From Pseudomonas bubulae (lineage in GTDB: Bacteria > Pseudomonadota > Gammaproteobacteria > Pseudomonadales > Pseudomonadaceae): a stretch of DNA of 64,000 nucleotides. Positions 24,294-33,182 of the stretch are shown here, piece after piece (within the stretch, counting starts at the first letter, position 1; each line of letters opens with the position of its first letter). Location of the stretch: assembly GCF_037023725.1 (NCBI RefSeq), contig NZ_CP146077.1, forward strand, positions 3,075,001 to 3,139,000, written 5' to 3'. Position numbers and translations under genes: made by a program. The notes below the pieces were generated by a model. It made no database searches, had not been told where the DNA came from, and saw nothing but the letters and a program-made list of their open reading frames with translations.

Positions 24294-26023
24294 GGGGCGT
24301 TGCTCGCGGTGACGTCAGCCAGGGTCTGGGCAACTTTTTCAATCCGTTGTTGTGGCGTGCTTGCTCCCGCTGGCTGCCCGGCGCGGTCCTGGGCTTGCAG
24401 ATAATCGACCAGTGCCTGGAGATCGTTGAGGCCGGTATCCACCCGTTGACTGGCTTGGTTGAGTACGCTGAAGTTGTCACCGCCCCCGGCCATAAACGAG
24501 TTGACCGTGATCCGGTAGGTCTGCTCGGGTAGCACCGGTTTGCCATCGATTTTCAGGCTGTCGGCGATGATCCGCTGGCCCTGGGGCCTGCTGGCATCCC
24601 AGCGATAGCTGAGGGTGGCCGATGGCTGCAGGGGATAAAAACCGAAGCCGTTGTTCTGCCATTGCTGCTCCAGCAATTGCTTGAGCTGGGCACCGCTGAG
24701 GGTAAGGATGTTCAGGGTGTTGTTGAACGGTTGCACGGAGGCTACCTGGCCATAGGTCAGGTGCTGCTGGCCGGGTTCGAGCATCAGGTCGGTGCGGATG
24801 CCGCCCAGGTTGGTCAGTGCCACCTCGGCGCCCAGGGCGCGGGTGGCGTGCAGTTGCGCATCGGCAATCAGGTCGCCCATGGCCGACTCGCCGGCGTCGT
24901 TGAGGGTGCGGTTGATTTCGCGGGTGGCGATACGGGCCACGGGTTTGTTCAGGTGTTCGTTGCTGCGCGCTTCAATATCGGCCTGCAGCGCGGCAATTTC
25001 TGGCAGCGGCGTGTAGCGCGCGGGGTCGACCACGATGTTTTGTGCCTTTGCATCGAGCAGTTGGTGGTTGACCGGGTCCACGGTGAGGGTGATATGGGTC
25101 AGCAGGCGGCCGAACGAGCTGCCCTGGGTGATCAGCTTGTCGCCCAGGCGGCACAGGTAGCCCTGGTGGGTGTGAGCGGTGACCACCACTTTGATTTGCG
25201 GGTCCAGACGCCTGGCCACATCGACGATATCGCCCTTGAGCTGGCTGCAATCCTGCTGGTCGAAGCGTTCGGTGGTTTCACCGCCCTGGTGGATCACCGC
25301 GACCACGGCATCCACCCCTTGTTTGCGCAGTTCGGGCAGTTGCGCGTTGATCGCCTCGGCCTCGTCAATGGTGTACAGACCGTCCATGCTCTGCTGGCTT
25401 ACATAGGCCGGGAGGTCGCGCAACACCGCGCCGACAAAGGCGATTTTGGCGCCGTTGGCCTGTTCGATACGGTAAGCAGGCAGCAGTGGTTTGCCGGTTT
25501 GCGCGTCGATCAGGTTGGCTGCCATATAGGGGAAGCGCGTGCCGCTGTAGTTGTTGTCAAACTGGCAGGCCTTGTCCGGGCGCGGCGACACGCAGCCGCC
25601 ATTGATCTGGCGTTGCAACTCCAGTTTGCCCAGATCCAGTTCATGGTTGCCAACCACACTGAACTTGAGCCCCAGTTCGCCGAGGGCTTCGAGCGTCGGC
25701 TCATCGGCCCACATCGAAGACATCGGCGGGCTGCCGCCGATCATGTCGCCCGCACCAATCAACAGCAGTTGCGGGTCCTGTTTGCGCAGTTCGCCAACCA
25801 CGCCGCTCAGGGCGTTGATACCCCCCGCCTTGAGCGACACTTTGCCAGCCGGTGCCGTGGCATCGGTGTAGGTGAACGGGGTGGCGGCCAGATTGCCGTG
25901 AAAATCGTTGATCGCGGCAATATTGATAGCGACCGGCTTGACCGGTTGCTGGCAGGCGGCCAGCACCAATGCTGCCGGGATGACCATACTGGCACTGCGC
26001 AGACGCGAGAGAAGATTCGACAT
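24290..26023 (-). CDS. Periplasmic 5'-nucleotidase (UshA family), lipoprotein
   Basis: The 577-residue protein has a lipobox (LAAC near residue 24) and the two-domain UshA layout. The metallophosphatase domain shows INDFHGNLAA, GAGDMIGGSPP, GNHELDLG, VIHQGGET and AHTHQGYLC. The C-terminal substrate domain shows TNLGGIRTDL and NSFMAGGGDNFS. It should dephosphorylate nucleotides (and perhaps 2',3'-cyclic nucleotides or UDP-sugars) to nucleosides outside the inner membrane. It lies between exbB (19 bp upstream) and cdd (overlapping), so transport and degradation are transcribed together. Confidence 0.92.
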   Translation of the reverse strand: MSNLLSRLRSASMVIPAALVLAACQQPVKPVAINIAAINDFHGNLAATPFTYTDATAPAGKVSLKAGGINALSGVVGELRKQDPQLLLIGAGDMIGGSPPMSSMWADEPTLEALGELGLKFSVVGNHELDLGKLELQRQINGGCVSPRPDKACQFDNNYSGTRFPYMAANLIDAQTGKPLLPAYRIEQANGAKIAFVGAVLRDLPAYVSQQSMDGLYTIDEAEAINAQLPELRKQGVDAVVAVIHQGGETTERFDQQDCSQLKGDIVDVARRLDPQIKVVVTAHTHQGYLCRLGDKLITQGSSFGRLLTHITLTVDPVNHQLLDAKAQNIVVDPARYTPLPEIAALQADIEARSNEHLNKPVARIATREINRTLNDAGESAMGDLIADAQLHATRALGAEVALTNLGGIRTDLMLEPGQQHLTYGQVASVQPFNNTLNILTLSGAQLKQLLEQQWQNNGFGFYPLQPSATLSYRWDASRPQGQRIIADSLKIDGKPVLPEQTYRITVNSFMAGGGDNFSVLNQASQRVDTGLNDLQALVDYLQAQDRAGQPAGASTPQQRIEKVAQTLADVTASNAP

Positions 26024-26042
26024 GCAAGCTCCTTGGTGCCGG

Positions 26043-26690
26043 TCAGGCGGTACGTGGCTGGCCAGCAGTGGCGGCGGCAGGTGCTGACGAGGTGACGTAT
26101 TGCGTGCCCAGGCCTGCGCGCAGCAAAAGCATCTTGAGGTGGTCGTTGATCAGTTCAAGGCGATCTTGCAGATGGCTATTGAAGACCATGCCCACTAGCG
26201 CGATGGAGATCCCCAGTGCGGTGGCGTACAGCGCCGTACCGATGCCACGGGACACTTCGCCCGGGTCGGAAACACCGGCCTCGGCCAGTGCCTTGAAGGT
26301 GTCGATGATGCCCATGATGGTGCCGAGCAGGCCCAGCAGCGGCGCACCGGCGACCACGGCTTCGAGGATCCACAGGCTGTGGGACAGCTTGCCGCGCATG
26401 GAGATGTAAATGGCCTGGCCGAGGTCTTCAAGCTCCTGGTGCGAATGCAGTTGGCGACGGCCGTCGTAGATCTGCGAGAGCAGTTGCAGGGGCAGGCTGT
26501 CGCGTGCGGTCAGCCCGGCAGGCAGGTCGGCGATGCTGCGGACTTTGCCATTGACCGCAGGCACCAGCTGACGCGCCTTGCGCAGCGAGTAGCTGAAGAA
26601 GATGCAGCGTTCGACGACCACAAAAGCGGCCAGGGCTGCGGCGCCGTACATGACGTAGAAGGTGATGTCGTGGAGCAGATTCATGTTCAT
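26043..26690 (-). CDS. exbB: ExbB-type proton-channel subunit
   Basis: The 215-residue MotA/TolQ/ExbB protein has three membrane segments: VMYGAAALAAFVVVERCIFF, the PLLGLLGTIMGIIDTFKAL region and the ALGISIALVGMVFNS region. The central motif APLLGLLGTIMGIIDTF is a family hallmark. It works with ExbD and TonB to energise an outer-membrane receptor. Here it is placed after the receptor gene, separate from exbD-tonB, which is unusual. A strong hairpin lies in the gap before it. Confidence 0.92.
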   Translation of the reverse strand: MNMNLLHDITFYVMYGAAALAAFVVVERCIFFSYSLRKARQLVPAVNGKVRSIADLPAGLTARDSLPLQLLSQIYDGRRQLHSHQELEDLGQAIYISMRGKLSHSLWILEAVVAGAPLLGLLGTIMGIIDTFKALAEAGVSDPGEVSRGIGTALYATALGISIALVGMVFNSHLQDRLELINDHLKMLLLRAGLGTQYVTSSAPAAATAGQPRTA

Positions 26691-26717
26691 TCGGGGTGTC
26701 CTCTAAATACGTTCATG

Positions 26718-26748
26718 ACCCGGGCCTGTCGTGCTGGCAGGCCCGGGT
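26718..26748 (-). other. Intra-operon hairpin between receptor and exbB
   Basis: ACCCGGGCCTG and CAGGCCCGGGT form a perfect 11-bp stem with a 9-base loop, just after the receptor stop codon. The minus-strand sequence that follows is not a U-run. It may stabilise the upstream exbD-tonB-receptor mRNA or attenuate the distal genes. Confidence 0.6.
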
Positions 26749-26755
26749 GCGGGGG

Positions 26756-28996
26756 TCAGAAGCTGGCTTCGAAAGAGACCATGGCAGTGCGTTCTTCACC
26801 GACGTTGTAGTAAGGCGTGGCGGCGCTGACGCCGTTGACCGGTGCAGCGTTGAGCACCACGGTGCGCGCCGATGACAGGTACTCCTTGTCAAACACGTTG
26901 AGCATCGAAACGCGAATGGCCGCCGACTTGAGGATCTTCTTGTCCACCGGCAGGCGCACCCCGGCGTTGATATCGAAGGTGGTACGCCCGGAGATTTCCT
27001 GGTCGTTGGTCAGGTCGCCGTAGTAGCTGCCCACATACTTGGCGGCCACGTTGCCGTAGTAGCGCTTGTTGTCGTAACCCAGGCTGGCGTTGAGCATGTT
27101 TTTCGGCACGTTGGCCAGTTGCTTGCCGGAGGTGGGCAGTTCCTTGTTGCGTGTGGTCACGTCATCCTGCTGCTCGGCGCTGGTATAGGTGTAAGAGGTG
27201 TAGTAGTTGAAGTTGTAGGGCAGCAGGCCGCTCCACTCCAGTTCCAGACCCTTGTTGACAACGCTGCCGACGTTGAGCATTTCGTAGTCACCGTCCGCAT
27301 TGGTGGTCGACAGCTGACGATCCTTGTACGAGATATGGAACAGGGTGGCGCTCAGCAGCATGTCGTCCTGGGTGAAACGCCAACCCAGTTCCTGGTTCCA
27401 GCTCAGTTCCGGGGCCAGGCTGATGGAGTCGCCGGCGTTGTAGAGCACGTAGTTGGGCGGCGTACGCATATTGCGGGTGACGTTGTAGAACGCCTGGTTC
27501 TGCTCGTTGATCTGGTAGCGCGCACTGAAGTTGGGCAAAAACTCGTGGTACCTGGCGTCACGCTTTTCGGGAGCGCTGTACAGGCTGCCGAGGTTGTTGC
27601 CGTCGCGTTCGACGTACTGGTAGGCAATGCCGCCGGTGAGGGTCAGGTCAGGGGTGACCGTCCACACGTCCTGGGCCCAGATTTTCTGTGCCGGGGTGAC
27701 GGTGTACTGGTGACGGCCCTGTACCGTGGCGCCATTTTTGTCGGTGAGCTGGTTGCCACTGTTGTAGTCGCCCCAGATATCATCCGGCGTACCGTTTTCG
27801 GTGATGCTGATAAAAGGCTGGGTCTGGCGCTGGCGGGCACGTTCATACCAGTAACCGACATCGATGCTGTGGGCTTCGTTGAAGTCCCATTTCAGTTTGG
27901 TGGTCACGCCAGGGCGCCAGCTCTCGGTCCATGATGGGCGGTAGTAGGTGTCGTAGGCCAGTCCGCTGAGGTCAAAGTTGCCGGCCTTGTCGCTGGTCGA
28001 AGACAGCCCGGTCGCCGATTGGCCGCTGAAGCTGCCGCCATTGGACCAGAAGTAGTAGGGCGCGATGGTCAGCGCCAGGTCGTCACGCAACTGAAAGCGC
28101 TGGGTCAGGGTGGCTGATGCGTTTTCAAACGGGTTGCGGTTGATCTTGTAGTACTGGGTCAACTTGCCGCTGCTGTTGTAGATCGGGATTTCGGCATAGT
28201 CCAGGCCACGGCCCGACTTCTGAAACTGTGCCTTGCTCAGGGTGTTGTAGTTGTAGTTTTCCTGGGTGCTGTATTTGAAGATGGCATTGGTCGAGTTGCC
28301 GTTGCCATCTTCGAACAAGGTGTTCCACTCAACTCTGTCGGCGCGTACGGTGCCTTTGCCGCGCCACTTTTCGCCTTCTGTATGGGACGCCGAGACAAAG
28401 GTTTTAAAACCATTCAAATCGCCGGTGTTAATCCGCGCGAATGATTTGTTCAAACTGTTGGAACCGACCGACTGTTTGACAAAGACGCCGAAGTCCTTGG
28501 TCGGGCGCAGGGTCACCAGGCCAATGTTGCCGCCACTGGAGCCGATATGCGGGCCGTCGATTTCCGAAGAACCCTGGGTGACAAAGACTTCGCCGAGGTT
28601 TTCCGGGTCGCCGAGCAGGTTGGCATACACCGCATAGTCCCCGGAATCGTTGATCGGGATACCGTCCGAGGAGACGCCGACCTGGTCGGAGTTCATCCCG
28701 CGCATGGTGAAGCTGGTGCCGCTTACCCCTGATGCGTCGGTGCTGGAAACGTTGATGCCGGGGGTGTACTTGAGCTTGTCGATGGCGTTGGCAGTCGGTG
28801 CCATTTCGTCCATCGCTTCCTTGGTTACGGTCGAACGGCCTTTGGCGCTGTCTTCTTCGACCATAAGCCCATTACCCAGACTCTGTCCGGTGACATTAAC
28901 CTTGCCTATATCAACGGTGTCTTCTGCGAGCGTTGATAACGTCCAGCCGCCAACCCCAACGGCCAGTAGCGTTGCGAATAAAGTATTGAGTTTCAA
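26756..28996 (-). CDS. TonB-dependent outer-membrane receptor, candidate nucleotide/nucleic-acid receptor
   Basis: The 746-residue receptor has a signal peptide ending near STLAED, a plug domain (VTKEAMDEMAPTANAIDKLKYTPGINV, FTMRGMNSDQVGVSSDGIP, VFVTQGSSEID) and a 22-strand-type barrel ending in VSFEASF with a terminal Phe. It differs clearly from the siderophore receptor at 33183. It lies between tonB and exbB and upstream of 5'-nucleotidase, cytidine deaminase and nucleoside-transporter genes. From this I infer that its ligand is a nucleotide, oligonucleotide or nucleoside-containing compound. Sequence alone does not show the ligand. Confidence 0.88.
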   Translation of the reverse strand: MKLNTLFATLLAVGVGGWTLSTLAEDTVDIGKVNVTGQSLGNGLMVEEDSAKGRSTVTKEAMDEMAPTANAIDKLKYTPGINVSSTDASGVSGTSFTMRGMNSDQVGVSSDGIPINDSGDYAVYANLLGDPENLGEVFVTQGSSEIDGPHIGSSGGNIGLVTLRPTKDFGVFVKQSVGSNSLNKSFARINTGDLNGFKTFVSASHTEGEKWRGKGTVRADRVEWNTLFEDGNGNSTNAIFKYSTQENYNYNTLSKAQFQKSGRGLDYAEIPIYNSSGKLTQYYKINRNPFENASATLTQRFQLRDDLALTIAPYYFWSNGGSFSGQSATGLSSTSDKAGNFDLSGLAYDTYYRPSWTESWRPGVTTKLKWDFNEAHSIDVGYWYERARQRQTQPFISITENGTPDDIWGDYNSGNQLTDKNGATVQGRHQYTVTPAQKIWAQDVWTVTPDLTLTGGIAYQYVERDGNNLGSLYSAPEKRDARYHEFLPNFSARYQINEQNQAFYNVTRNMRTPPNYVLYNAGDSISLAPELSWNQELGWRFTQDDMLLSATLFHISYKDRQLSTTNADGDYEMLNVGSVVNKGLELEWSGLLPYNFNYYTSYTYTSAEQQDDVTTRNKELPTSGKQLANVPKNMLNASLGYDNKRYYGNVAAKYVGSYYGDLTNDQEISGRTTFDINAGVRLPVDKKILKSAAIRVSMLNVFDKEYLSSARTVVLNAAPVNGVSAATPYYNVGEERTAMVSFEASF

Positions 28997-29040
28997 AACA
29001 GTTTCCCCTAAGCGTAAGTGTCAGAGCTGACGTGCTTTAG

Positions 29041-29799
29041 TTATGGCTCTGTGTTGTATACAAGCGTGGCGCTGAAACGGTATTTATCCTTGCCCGAGAA
29101 ACTTTCCTCGGGGAAGGGCACAACTTTATCGAGGCGTTGCAAGCTGGTTTGTGCGGCGCGATTGAGCAGCATATTGGTCGCCTTCTTTTCAATGCCCGAG
29201 TCGAGCACCTTGCCGCTACGGTCAACCAGCAACCACACCACCACATTGCCTTGCGGGCGTTGCAGTGAAGCCTCGCGGCCTCGCGGGTATTGCTTGTATT
29301 TCTCCAGCTCCGCCAGCAGCCGGGCGATATAGCGGCTCTCCAGGTCTGCCGGGTTGGCGCGCGGGGCCTGGGCAATCGGTCTGGCTGGCGCTACAGGGGG
29401 GGCCGTAGCGGGTGCAGGCGTGGGCGCTTGCAGCACAGGCAGAGGCTGAGACCTGGGTGGTGTCGGTACGGCCTTGACCACCTGCGGCTTGGGCTTGGGT
29501 GGCGGCGGCCTGGGAGCTGGCGGTTTGGGTTTGGGTGGTGGGGGAGGCGCGATTTCCACGGCTTCGACCACTTCCTCCTCCGGTGGTGGCAACTCGGCGA
29601 CCTGCTCGGGCTCCGGTTCAGGCTCGGGAGGGGGAGGCAGCAGTTCATCCAGATCTATCAGGGCCACTTCGACGCTGCTGTCGTCGTATTTGGGCGTGAT
29701 TTTCAGGTCCGTGTCCATGCTGCTATGGACGGCCACCGCTAGCAGGCAGATAGCTGGCAAACAGGCGATGGCTTTGCGTGATTTGAAAAAAACCGACAT
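29041..29799 (-). CDS. tonB: TonB energy-transducing protein
   Basis: The 252-residue protein has one N-terminal membrane anchor (AIACLPAICLLAVAVHSS) and a long periplasmic Pro/Glu/Lys stretch (PPPPEPEPEPEQV, then PPPPPKPKPPAPRPPPPK). Its TonB C-terminal domain contains YPRGREASLQRPQGNVVVWL and ends in YRFSATLVYNTEP. It starts three bases after the exbD stop. Being in an operon with one receptor, it is probably dedicated rather than the housekeeping TonB. Confidence 0.93.
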   Translation of the reverse strand: MSVFFKSRKAIACLPAICLLAVAVHSSMDTDLKITPKYDDSSVEVALIDLDELLPPPPEPEPEPEQVAELPPPEEEVVEAVEIAPPPPPKPKPPAPRPPPPKPKPQVVKAVPTPPRSQPLPVLQAPTPAPATAPPVAPARPIAQAPRANPADLESRYIARLLAELEKYKQYPRGREASLQRPQGNVVVWLLVDRSGKVLDSGIEKKATNMLLNRAAQTSLQRLDKVVPFPEESFSGKDKYRFSATLVYNTEP

Positions 29800-29802
29800 G
29801 GC

Positions 29803-30210
29803 CTACAGCTTCCGCGTCGCAATGGAGACAGACGAGAAGCCGCTGCCCTTGAGCACATCCATCACGCTGACCAGACGCGCCACCTCAACACCTGCATCGC
29901 TGTTGAGGATGATCACCATTTTTTCGTCAGGGTTTTCCATGGCCTTGAGTTGAGCCACCAGATCGCTCTGGTTCAGATCCTTGCCATCCAGTTGCAGGCG
30001 CTCGTCCAGGCCCAGGGTGATGACCGCCTTGTTTTGCGGCTTGAGCTGCTGCGCATGAGCGGCACCTGGCAACTGGGTCTTGATGCCGAGTGCGGGTATC
30101 ACGTTGAGACTGATCAATACAAAAAACACCAGCAGGAACATCATCACGTCGATCATCGGGATGATTTCGATATGCAGACGCTTTTTCTTGGGTTCTTCCC
30201 AGCTTCGCAT
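29803..30210 (-). CDS. exbD: ExbD-type TonB-complex subunit
   Basis: The 135-residue protein has one membrane helix (IEIIPMIDVMMFLLVFFVLISLN) containing the conserved proton-path aspartate in PMIDVMMF. A periplasmic ExbD/TolR domain with the LGLDERLQLDGKDLNQSDLVAQL region follows. It is the first gene of the minus-strand series exbD-tonB-receptor-exbB-5'-nucleotidase-cdd-nupC-EEP. Confidence 0.93.
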   Translation of the reverse strand: MRSWEEPKKKRLHIEIIPMIDVMMFLLVFFVLISLNVIPALGIKTQLPGAAHAQQLKPQNKAVITLGLDERLQLDGKDLNQSDLVAQLKAMENPDEKMVIILNSDAGVEVARLVSVMDVLKGSGFSSVSIATRKL

Positions 30211-30690
30211 TGCGTGTACTCCAATCCACAGAGGGGATCAAAAAGCTGAACATCCGTTCAGGTTTTCACTTGCGGTTTGCCAGGACGCAGAAGAAATGCC
30301 CAGAACCTGTCTCAAGTGACAGGTTGCAAAGGTAGAGGGGTGCTGTTTCATTTTGATTTCAGATTTTGTGTATTTTTTTGTTTTTTTTAATATCGAAACT
30401 AAACTGATTTTTGTGGTTAAAAGCGCCGTCTTTTCAGGATTTTGCAGGCATTTGCTTGAAATAGTATTTCGTTGCAAGGTGGCCAGGATAAATTTTTATA
30501 AACTTGACAGGCCTGTCAGCTTATAGATTTGGCATCAGGAATCATTCGCCATAACGCTGTTTTTCCACGGTTTTGGCTGTGAAGATGTCAAAGTGCTACT
30601 AATCTATTGTTGTTATGCAAAGGCATTGGCATGATGATATTAATCTGAAGTGCCGGCTGTTGAGATCAAGGGTTTAGCGGAGCGAACGCC
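30211..30690. other. Non-coding divergent control region
   Basis: This 480-bp AT-rich interval lies between exbD (minus) and an unknown gene (plus). It has T/A runs near 30360-30400 and the 16-base palindromic site at 30504-30519. Short frames across it have no coding character. It probably holds the promoters of both divergent units. Confidence 0.6.
30504..30519. promoter_or_regulatory. RutR/TetR-like palindromic operator
   Basis: TTGACAGGCCTGTCAG contains a perfect 14-bp palindrome (TGACAGGCCTGTCA). The half-sites TTGAC/GTCA(A) and their spacing agree with the RutR consensus I know from E. coli (TTGACCAnnTGGTCAA). A RutR-like regulator is encoded at 20738. The site lies about 295 bp upstream of exbD, so a promoter between site and gene, or a role for the divergent gene, is possible. 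Confidence 0.5.
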
Positions 30691-31677
30691 ATGCAGTTAT
30701 TCAAAAAGCTGTTGAATATTTTGGGGCAGGCTGAGCGCAGCCGTGCTCACGTGGATAACCCTTTTCTGGTACCGCTTGAATTTGAAAGCCTCAAGCGTGA
30801 GCTGAATATCGTCGAGCAAGCCCGGCGCCATGGCGAGCAGGGCTATCCCCCCGTGGAAGCCACCCGGCTGACGGCCATTGAAGAACAGATCCGCACGACC
30901 CTTGAGTCAGAACGGCACAAGGTGCTGGCCTGGGCCGAGGCGCGCATCGCCCTGGTGCAAACCCGCCTGACAGCGCTGGATATTGTTGGCACGGTAAAAC
31001 GTTGCGGCGAATTTGATCAGGCGTTCGAGCGAGCGGCACAGGACCTGCTGAACAATTACGCCGTACGCCTGCAACGTCTGGAATACCGCGCACGGGAGCG
31101 CGAGGCTGAATTGTGCGCCTTGCGTGCGCAAAATCACGCCGGGTATGGCAAACAGCAGAAACGTCGCAACGAAGCACTGGGTGTGTACCAGGACGAAATT
31201 GCAGATGTACGCAACGAACTGATGGCACTCAAGCATGAGTTCCTTGAACAGCTGGAGTCCGATGTGCTGGCCTGCAATGAGCAACTGGTGAGGTATCAGT
31301 CAGTTCTGGACGAAAAACGCAATCTGAAACCGCGCCTGGCCAGTGGCCTGAACAAGGCCGAAATGGTCATGGCGGGGCTTGTGCAATGCTATCGCGCCGA
31401 AAACCAGCTGCACCGTAATGGTCGGCGGGTGCCGGCTTACTTCAGTGACAGTATTGTGTTGCAGTCGCTGGCACTGCCCGACAGCAATACGGCCGAGGAT
31501 GAAGTCAACCTGGCTTTGCAACAGCAGGCACTGACGCAGCTGATTGAGCAGCTTGAGCCGATTCGCGGGCGGATCCAGTCCTCGTTCTTTCAAAAGTACA
31601 ATCAGCTGATGCCCCTGTCCTGGCTGCCTGAATACCCCCCGGCCATGGAAAACCGCATCGCCGCAGAGCCGGTTTGA
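30691..31677 (+). CDS. Unrecognised coiled-coil protein
   Basis: I do not recognise this 328-residue cytoplasmic protein. It has no signal peptide or membrane segment. It is rich in Glu, Gln, Leu and Arg and predicted almost wholly helical, with coiled-coil stretches such as LQRLEYRAREREAELCALRA, and conserved-looking basic ends (MQLFKKLLNILGQAE). ATG 30691 is the first start in a frame that is open and uninterrupted, and coding GC pattern is normal for the region. It is divergent from the exbD operon. A structural or phage-shock-like scaffold role is possible, but nothing specific supports it. Confidence 0.7.
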   Translation: MQLFKKLLNILGQAERSRAHVDNPFLVPLEFESLKRELNIVEQARRHGEQGYPPVEATRLTAIEEQIRTTLESERHKVLAWAEARIALVQTRLTALDIVGTVKRCGEFDQAFERAAQDLLNNYAVRLQRLEYRAREREAELCALRAQNHAGYGKQQKRRNEALGVYQDEIADVRNELMALKHEFLEQLESDVLACNEQLVRYQSVLDEKRNLKPRLASGLNKAEMVMAGLVQCYRAENQLHRNGRRVPAYFSDSIVLQSLALPDSNTAEDEVNLALQQQALTQLIEQLEPIRGRIQSSFFQKYNQLMPLSWLPEYPPAMENRIAAEPV

Positions 31678-31696
31678 CACCCCGCTGGCTGGTTGT

Positions 31697-32134
31697 CTAG
31701 GACCAGCCCAGGGTTGCCGCGGTCAGTAGCAGGTACCGGGTACCTTTGGCCAGGGTGACGATCAGCACGAAACTCCACAGCGGTTCGCGCATGACCCCGG
31801 CGATCATGGTCAGCGGATCGCCGATAATCGGCATCCAACTCAGCAGCAGTGACCAGCGCCCGTAACGCAGATAGAACTGCTGGGCCCTGTCGAGCTTTTG
31901 CTCGCTGACCGGAAACCAGCGCTTGTGCCGAAAGCGTTCCACCGAGCGGCCCAACAGCCAATTCAGTACCGAGCCCAGCACATTGCCCAGGGTGGCGATA
32001 GCCAGCAGGGTCAGGGCTGCATATTTGCCTGACAGCAGCATGCCGACCAACACGGCTTCCGACTGCATGGGCAGCAGCGATGCTGCGCCAAAGGCGGCGA
32101 GGAACAGACCCAGATAGCTGGTTAATTCAAACAC
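31697..32134 (-). CDS. YqaA-type (DedA-related SNARE-associated) membrane protein
   Basis: GTG 32134 with GGAAG about six bases upstream gives a 145-residue protein, the usual YqaA length; the frame upstream of it runs through a REP element and is not coding. Membrane segments are visible, with the family motifs ASLLPMQSEAVLVGMLLSG, LGNVLGSVLNWLLGR and WMPIIGDPLTMIAGVMR. Members are inner-membrane proteins of the VTT/DedA group, linked to lipid transport or envelope homeostasis. The function here is unknown. Confidence 0.82.
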   Translation of the reverse strand: MFELTSYLGLFLAAFGAASLLPMQSEAVLVGMLLSGKYAALTLLAIATLGNVLGSVLNWLLGRSVERFRHKRWFPVSEQKLDRAQQFYLRYGRWSLLLSWMPIIGDPLTMIAGVMREPLWSFVLIVTLAKGTRYLLLTAATLGWS

Positions 32135-32170
32135 GTAAACTTCCAGGGTAGATGGACACCGCCGCATACC

Positions 32171-32257
32171 TTGTGGGAGCGAGCTTGCTCGCGATACAGG
32201 CGCTGCAGTCTGCCAGACCAACCGAGGCGCTGCCATCGCGAGCAAGCCCGCTCCCGC
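32171..32257. repeat. REP-type inverted repeat pair
   Basis: TTGTGGGAGCGAGCTTGCTCGCGAT (about 32171-32195) and ATCGCGAGCAAGCCCGCTCCCGCAA (about 32235-32259) flank about 40 bp between the pfeE stop and the YqaA start. It is a typical REP doublet and may end pfeE transcription. Confidence 0.8.
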
Positions 32258-32281
32258 AAAAGTTGGCTGGGCTGGCAGCGG

Positions 32282-33175
<894 letters not shown>

Positions 33176-33182
33176 TTATGCT

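Noticed and set aside
24662..26095. 477-codon plus-strand frame opposite the 5'-nucleotidase gene
   Set aside because: The opposite strand carries all catalytic motifs of the UshA family; this frame has none.
30238..30477. 79-codon minus-strand frame upstream of exbD
   Set aside because: It is AT-rich with no ribosome site or recognisable motif, and lies in the control region.
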